A DNA stretch of 60,000 nt. Source: Takakia lepidozioides (taxonomy: Eukaryota > Streptophyta > Takakiopsida > Takakiales > Takakiaceae). Shown here piece by piece: positions 54,621-60,000 of this stretch. The DNA lies in contig CM060734.1 of assembly GCA_030704615.1 (NCBI GenBank), positions 37,962,042 through 38,022,041 on the forward strand, given 5' to 3'. Made by a program: the position numbers and the translations under genes. The notes under the pieces are model-generated. The model had not been told where the DNA came from. It worked only from the letters and a program-made list of their open reading frames with translations, and searched no databases. Numbering within the stretch: the stretch's first letter is position 1; each line of letters begins with the position of its first letter.

Positions 54621-56108
54621 ATGGGGTCGGGCAAGCCGAAGCGAAAGCGGAACGGCCCAAAAGATGATGATCCCGGTGAGCCCGATGGGGGCGACGTGTC
54701 ACCGAGGCGGCCGTTTGAGGAAGCGATGAATGTTTCCGAAATGAGGCCGCTCAGGAGCGGGAGGAATCCGAGGAGTCGGAGCCCGAGGAATCCTTGAGAG
54801 CTCCGACAAACGAAGAGATGCCTCCCATGCCGGCAGCCTTTTGGGAAGGGTTGTTGGCGCAGTTTGGCGGGACGTTGAAAGACGTGTTGAAGGCGGCTAA
54901 TGCCACTTCCACTAAGGCAAAGTTTAAGGTGAATGCCTAAGGAACCCGGCACCTTCGAGGGCGTTCAAAACCGGAAGGCACTCAACACCTGGCTCCTGGA
55001 GCTAGAGCAGTACTTCCGGGCGGCCAAGTTGAGTGACGAGGATCGGGTGGAAGTGGCTCCCACCTATTTGAGGGGCTATGCTCAACAATGGTGGCAGAAA
55101 CGCCTTCACGACCGAGGCCCAAGCCCGGAAACCTTGAACTGGAGTGGGTTCAAGGAATTGATGAAGAGACAGTTTGTGCCCCTCAACGCATCCTGGCTTG
55201 CCCGGGACAAGATGAGGAATTTGAAGCAAACAGATGACATTCGGGGGTATGTCCAGGCTTTCAATGTGCTATTGCTCGAAGTCGCGGACATGGCAGAACC
55301 AGAAATGGTCTTCAACTTTGTGGCGGGACTGGCCCCATGGGCTAGGCGGAAGTTGGAGGAGAAGCCACCCAAGACTTTGAACGAGGCAATTGAGAGAGCT
55401 GAATGTTTCTCGGATGTCCCTAGGGGTGAGAGACAAGGCCGTACGGAGGTGAACCACAAGAAGACCCGGCGGGAAGGTGACTCCTCCCGACCGGAAAAGA
55501 AGTGGGATAGGCCACGCGGCGAAAATGGCACGTGGAAATCGAAGGGAGGGCCTTCACACGTCAAGGCGACACCCGGTGCTTCGAAAGGAAAAGCGGGTGG
55601 AGCGGCTTATGGCGGACAGAAGGCGACCTTTGATGGAGTGTGTTTCAATTGCGGGGAGCCCGGGCACATGGCCAAGAAGTGCACGAAGCCCCGGCAATTG
55701 AACATGACTCGGGCGACCACGGAGCTGTCGGAAGATACCATCAGTCGCTTGGTGGAAGCGGTGGTCGCCAGGACTTGCAAGGTAGGCAACTATTCTTGTG
55801 AGTTGTATCAGGAAACTGGCGCCCTGCGTAAAGGGAGTCAGTTATTGTTCGTGGATGGGATAATATCCGGAACTAACGTGTCGTTGTTGGTGGACACAGG
55901 AGCGTCGCACTCCTTCATGACGCCGGCGGCGGCGCGAAAGTTGGGACTCCCGACAAGTGATGTGGGGGCCTCTATTGAGGTGCGCTCTGCCAAAGGAGAA
56001 CCTCAGTTGGCGACAAGGTTGGCGTTTGATGTCCCTCTTCAACTGGGGAGTTGGGAGGGACGTGAGAACTTCACTATCTGCCAGATCGATGGAGTGGATC
56101 TCATTTAG
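54621..56108 (+). pseudogene. gag: Element C Gag and protease
   Basis: The N-terminal part (MGSGKPKRKRNG from 54621) is in a different frame and separated by small indels near 54765 and 54930. The main frame 54933-56108 has the Gag core (WLLELEQYFRAAKL, WWQKRLHDRGPSP, FVAGLAPWARRKLEE), a zinc knuckle CFNCGEPGHMAKKC and protease motif LLVDTGASHSFM. The stop at 56108 comes from a lost base: restoring the third T near 56104 would keep the frame past it. Otherwise conserved. Confidence 0.85.
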
Positions 56109-56200
56109 GGATGACCTTTTTGAGCAAATCCGGAGCGGTCATAGATGGCCGCAAGAGAGTAGTCACGCTGCCATGTGGGAATGGTGGCGAGGTTTTATGA

Positions 56201-57961
56201 GTGTCGGAAACGCCCAAATCCGTGGGAGGGCGAATAAACCTTCTGTCAGCAAAAGAGTGGGCCGTGGAAGAGGCACACGAGTCCCAGTTTTTGCTTTACA
56301 TTAGAGAAGTGAAAGGAGAAGGCGATGGGGAGCCGAGCCCAGATTGGATCAAAGGGATTTTGGAGAAACACCAGGATGTGATGCCGGAGGATTTACCAAG
56401 CGGCTTGCCACCGCGAAGAGGAGTTGACCACAAGATTGAGGTGATACCGGGATCGGAACCGCCTGCCAAGGCGCCCTACCGGTTGAGCCACAGAGAGTTG
56501 GTCGAGCTGAAGACTCAGCTCAAGGATCTAATGTCAAAGGGGTACATCCGGCCGAGTAAGTCACCTTACGGAGCCCCGGTGCTATTCGCAGACAAGAAGG
56601 ATGGGACGCTGCGGATGTGTGTCGATTACAGGGCTTTGAATAAGGTGACTATCAAAAACCGGTACCCTTTGCCAAGGATCGACGACCTCTTCGATCGGTT
56701 GGCAGGAGCGAAGTATTTCAGCCGGATCGACTTGCGCTCCGGCTATCACCAAATTCGGGTGGCGGAAGGAGATGAGGAGAAGACCGCGTGCAGGACAAGG
56801 TATGGTTCATATGAGTTCTTGGTGATGCCTTTTGGGCTCACCAATGCACCAGCAACATTTAGCACGCTGATGAACAGCCTTTTCCAGGAGTGGTTGGATG
56901 ACTTTGTGATCGTGTACATCGACGACAACTTGGTGTACTCGAAAACAAAGGAGGAGCACCTGGAGCACCTAAAAAGGGTGTTCCAAAAATTGCGGGAAGG
57001 GAAGCTGTATGCCAAAGCTTCAAAGTGCGAATTCGGGGTCACAAAAGTGGAGTTCCTGGGGCATGTGATTACACAGGATGGGATCAAAATGGATGACAGA
57101 AAGGTGAGGGTGATCTTAGACTGGGAGCCTCCGACTTCGGTCCCGGGAGTGCGATCCTTCCTAGGACTCGCCTCCTATTACCGGAAGTATGTGAGAAATT
57201 TCGCCAAGATCGCGGGGCCGCTGTCGGACCTTCTGTGTAAATCCAAAGTCTGGGTATGGAACACATTTTGTAGCCAAGCTTTTGCTGAATTGAAGCAGCG
57301 GATGACGGAAGCTCCAGTCTTGAAAATCCCGGAGTTCGATCGTCCGTTTGAGATTCATACAGATGCATCGGACTTCGCGATTGGGGGTGTACTTATGCAA
57401 GATGGACGTCCAGTGGCTTACGAAAGTAAGAAACTGAATGAAGTGGAGCGACGGTGGCCGACGCACGAAAAAGAGATGAAGGCGGTGGTGCATTGCCTTG
57501 AGCTCTGGCGCCACTATGTTGGTTCCAACCCAGTGAAGGTGTTCACAGACAATGTCACGGTGAAGTATTTTGCCACGCAGCCCAAGTTGTCCCCAAAACA
57601 ACTTAGGTGGCAAGATACTTTGGCAGTGTTCGACGTGGATATCCAGTACAAACCGGGACGGGACAATGTGGTGGCCGATGCTTTAAGTAGAAAGCAGCAG
57701 CTCTTGTTGGTGTACAAGAGCGAGACGGCGCTCCAAAGGAAGATCCGGAAGGCTTGCCGGAAGGATGAGCTGGCAAAGTGCGTGATGCAGGACTTGAGAA
57801 TGGGGGTTAAATCGCAGTTCCACTTGCAAAATGGACTGCTCCGGTATAAGCAAAAACGTCTCTATGTGCCAAAGGGAGGGATCAGAGATAGCCTCTTGAG
57901 AGAATGCCATGATAGCCCGCTTGCGGGCCACGGCGGAGCCAAGCGCACTGCGGCACTTTGA
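56201..57961 (+). pseudogene. pol: Element C reverse transcriptase and RNase H
   Basis: RT motifs are intact: [40 protein letters not shown], and the active site YIDD ([12 protein letters not shown]). RNase H follows with [23 protein letters not shown] and FTDN. The connection ends in [11 protein letters not shown] and the start of the integrase HHCC domain ([11 protein letters not shown]). The frame ends at 57961 after what looks like a one-base loss in a T run, and continues as integrase in the next frame. Very likely active before these indels. Confidence 0.88.
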
Positions 57962-59181
57962 AGAAAGAGTATTTCTGGCCCAAACTGAGGGAGGAGGCAG
58001 AGGAGTATGTCAAGACATGCACCACATGCCAACAAAATCGGAGCGAGTACAAAAAGCAAGCGGGGCTGTTACAACCCTTGCCGATTCCAGAGGGGACTTG
58101 GGAAAGCGTCTCGATGGATTTCATGACTGCTATGCCGCTGTCAAAAGGATTCGATGCAATCATGGTGGTGGTGGATAGGTTCAGTAAAATGGGTCATTTC
58201 ATCCCCACCAAGGAGACGGCAACGGCACAGGAGACAGGGCGACTTTACTTCGCCCACGTCTTAAAGCATCATGGAGTTCCGAAGGATATTGTCTCGGATC
58301 GCGATCCAAAGTTCACGAGTAAATTTTGGAGGACACTTTGGAAGAAGATGGGGACGAGGCTGAAGATGAGCACCGCCTTCCGACCTACGACGGACGGCCA
58401 AACGGAAAGAGTGAATTCCGTAGTGAAGCAATTCTTGCGGAATTACGTGTCGGCAGACCAATCAGACTGGATGGAACACTTAGACGCGGCAGAGTTCTGT
58501 TATAATAACACAGAACACTCCGCAACGGGAGTCTCCCCTTTCGCATTGGTCTATGGAAAAGCACCTCTGGTGCCGACAAGTTGGGCCGCCCAGGACGTTG
58601 AGGAACCGGCAGTAGCAGCGGTACTGGAAGAACGCGAGCGTTTGTTGAAGCTCGCAAAGTACAACATTGCCAAAGCTAGGAAACGGTATGAAAGGCAGGC
58701 GAATCGGAAGCGGAGGGAAGTGAAGTTTGAGGCAGGCACAGAGGTCTGGTTGAACATCAAGAATTTCCGACTACCTCCGGAAGTGAGTCCGAAGTTCGTA
58801 CCTCCGTATGCGGGTCCCTTTCGCATTCGGAAGGTTATGAATGAGGATGTGTATGAATTGGAGCTGCCGGCAAACAGCAAGGTGCACCCAGTATTCCATG
58901 TCTCCCTTTTGAAGCCTTACTTCAAAGATGAAGCACGTCCGAATCGGCATCAAGTGTTGCGTCCGCCACCTATGCTGTTGGATCATGAAAATGAACCTGA
59001 GTACGAGGTGGAGGCAATACTTAAGTCGAGGAGGTTCAAGAACCGAGAAACGGAGTATCTCGTCAAATGGAAGGGCTATCATCTTGTGGAAGCATCTTGG
59101 GTGCGTGCCTCAGAAATGGGAAACGCATCCGAGGCAGTTGCAGCGTTCGAAGGGCGACCTCAAAAGCAGAAGAAACGTTGA
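57958..59181 (+). pseudogene. Element C integrase with chromodomain
   Basis: Zinc cysteines CTTCQQN, then the catalytic triad: Asp in SMDFMTAMP, Asp in DIVSDRDPKFTS, Glu in TDGQTERVNSVVKQF. The C-terminal region (FEAGTEVWL, PPYAGPFRIRKV, VHPVFHVSLLKPY) leads into a chromodomain at about 59000-59130 (YEVEAILKSRRF, YLVKWKGYHLVEASW). Chromodomains direct such elements to heterochromatin marks. Uninterrupted over 407 codons. Confidence 0.9.
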
Positions 59182-59202
59182 TGGGGACATCAACCTTGGA
59201 GC

Positions 59203-59215
59203 GTGGGGGAGGAAA
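59203..59215 (+). other. Polypurine tract of element C
   Basis: GTGGGGGAGGAAA directly before the TG of the 3' LTR. Confidence 0.75.
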
Positions 59216-60000
59216 TGCATGCTTAGCCCGGTTTAGCTAGCTCAGGAATCCGATTGCAAAAACTTGTATTGTACAAAAATTTGTTATAAAGGAAATGGGT
59301 TCCAAATATTGTGCATCCTATTGTGTTTGGAATGGTGATGCATGGTGCGGTTGGCTAGTGTGTAGAATGCATGCTAGCTTACAAAAGTGGGAGAGGTAAA
59401 TTGGGTTAATCGTGTGTTTGCGCAGTGCCGAAATCGGGTGACTCCCATCCAAGGGGCAAGGAAAACTTGCGCCTTATTTGGGAGTTCACGTGCTAGTGCG
59501 CACCTGGCGCGTGCGCGTACTATAACTGCGCTACCGAGGGGGTTGCCTTGTAGTGCGGGCTAACGCGGAAGCTACGTGCTTCCGTTCACGTACTATAATC
59601 GTGTAGCCTCGGGACGAAGTCGTAGTGCGGCTTCGGCGTGTTCCCGTACCTCAGGCCAGCATTCCAAGGCGGACCCAATTGTAGTGATTGGGGCGCACGG
59701 TTGGTTCAAGGTTATCTTCCTAGTCAAAGAGGGTTCCAGGTGAATCCTTGCTCAAGGTGATGCCAAAAGCGGCATCATGAGCGATCGCAAGCAATGTTGT
59801 TGCAGTAAGGCGATTCGATCCTCGGGGAGGATCGTTCCTTGGCCTTGAAGTAGGCCAAGAAGAGTGCACTGGGAGGAGCTGGAGAGGCTCCACCCTTGGC
59901 CGGGACTTGGAGGAAGTCGGTCGAACTAGCTAGTGGAGAGTAGAGTCAAGTGTGGGGTTTGGTTCTTTGCCATGGGACGCCATGGTACGGAAACAAACTC
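59216..60000 (+). repeat. LTR: 3' LTR of element C, runs past the window
   Basis: Starts TGCATGCTTAGCCCGG after the polypurine tract. At least 785 bases. Contains several GC-rich inverted repeats (for example GAAGCTACGTGCTTC). No matching segment was found at the left end of the element within the window. Confidence 0.8.

Larger units (their letters stand above)
53991..60000 (+). mobile_element. Chromodomain Ty3/gypsy element C (chromovirus)
   Basis: LTR end, primer site, Gag with zinc knuckle, protease, RT, RNase H, integrase, chromodomain, polypurine tract and the start of a 3' LTR follow in order. The first 785 bases of the 3' LTR have no match upstream of 54565, so the 5' LTR is truncated or only its distal part is present. 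The left border is therefore uncertain. Coding domains are well preserved apart from a few small indels, so the copy is young. Confidence 0.9.

Noticed and set aside
1-60000. tRNA or rRNA genes
   Set aside because: No cloverleaf-like A and B box arrangement or rRNA core sequence was noticed by eye; only tRNA-complementary primer sites were seen.

Overview
The window looks like nuclear DNA of a land plant, probably a seed-free lineage (bryophyte, lycophyte or fern). Three things point that way: a spliced plant-type polyphenol oxidase, a spliced SURNod19-like gene, and a tryptophan-aminotransferase (TAA1/TAR-type) exon. All three sit in a background dominated by plant Ty3/gypsy, CACTA, copia and LINE sequences. 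The exact species cannot be read from the sequence. There are only two convincing host genes: polyphenol oxidase (21986-25078, four exons, frame intact) and SURNod19-like (40275-42510, three exons, one frame break).

Left part (1-16000). Positions 1-775 are the tail of a transduced, intron-containing gene, copied again at 50082-50850. A decayed gypsy element (A, 776-6249, plus strand) follows. Next comes an LTR element on the minus strand (B, about 6250-14700). Reading B in its own direction gives Gag, two zinc knuckles, a retroviral-type aspartic protease motif, a complete-looking C5-cytosine DNA methyltransferase, a long coiled coil, an unrecognised conserved domain, a polypurine tract and an LTR. 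I see no reverse transcriptase, RNase H or integrase in B. This is the most unusual object in the window.

Middle (16000-45000). This holds a TAR-like gene fragment, small repeats, a MITE-like element and hairpins (16000-21000). The polyphenol oxidase gene follows, then copia and gypsy scraps (26100-28900). A CACTA element with an open, two-intron tnp2 transposase lies at about 29000-33100. An array of ~590-bp repeat units (35331-39600) is interrupted by a complete non-autonomous CACTA element with a CCT target-site duplication (36109-37343). Part of that array looks duplicated with indel-only differences, which may be an assembly artefact. The SURNod19-like gene and a LINE relic close this part.

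Right part (45000-60000). A cluster of short fold-back repeats (45437-48229) is followed by a SWIM-finger relic and spliced exons of a methyltransferase-like gene with a DLTCGTG motif (46748-50643). That gene is joined to the 3' half of a second B-family element (50855-52884) carrying the same LTR. The window ends in a young chromodomain gypsy element (C, about 54000 to beyond 60000) broken mainly by one-base indels.

Taken together, one LTR family (B) is associated with two different methyltransferase folds within 60 kb: a C5-cytosine enzyme inside the polyprotein of one copy, and a G-loop methyltransferase gene captured next to another copy. Whether either protein acts on element DNA is inference.
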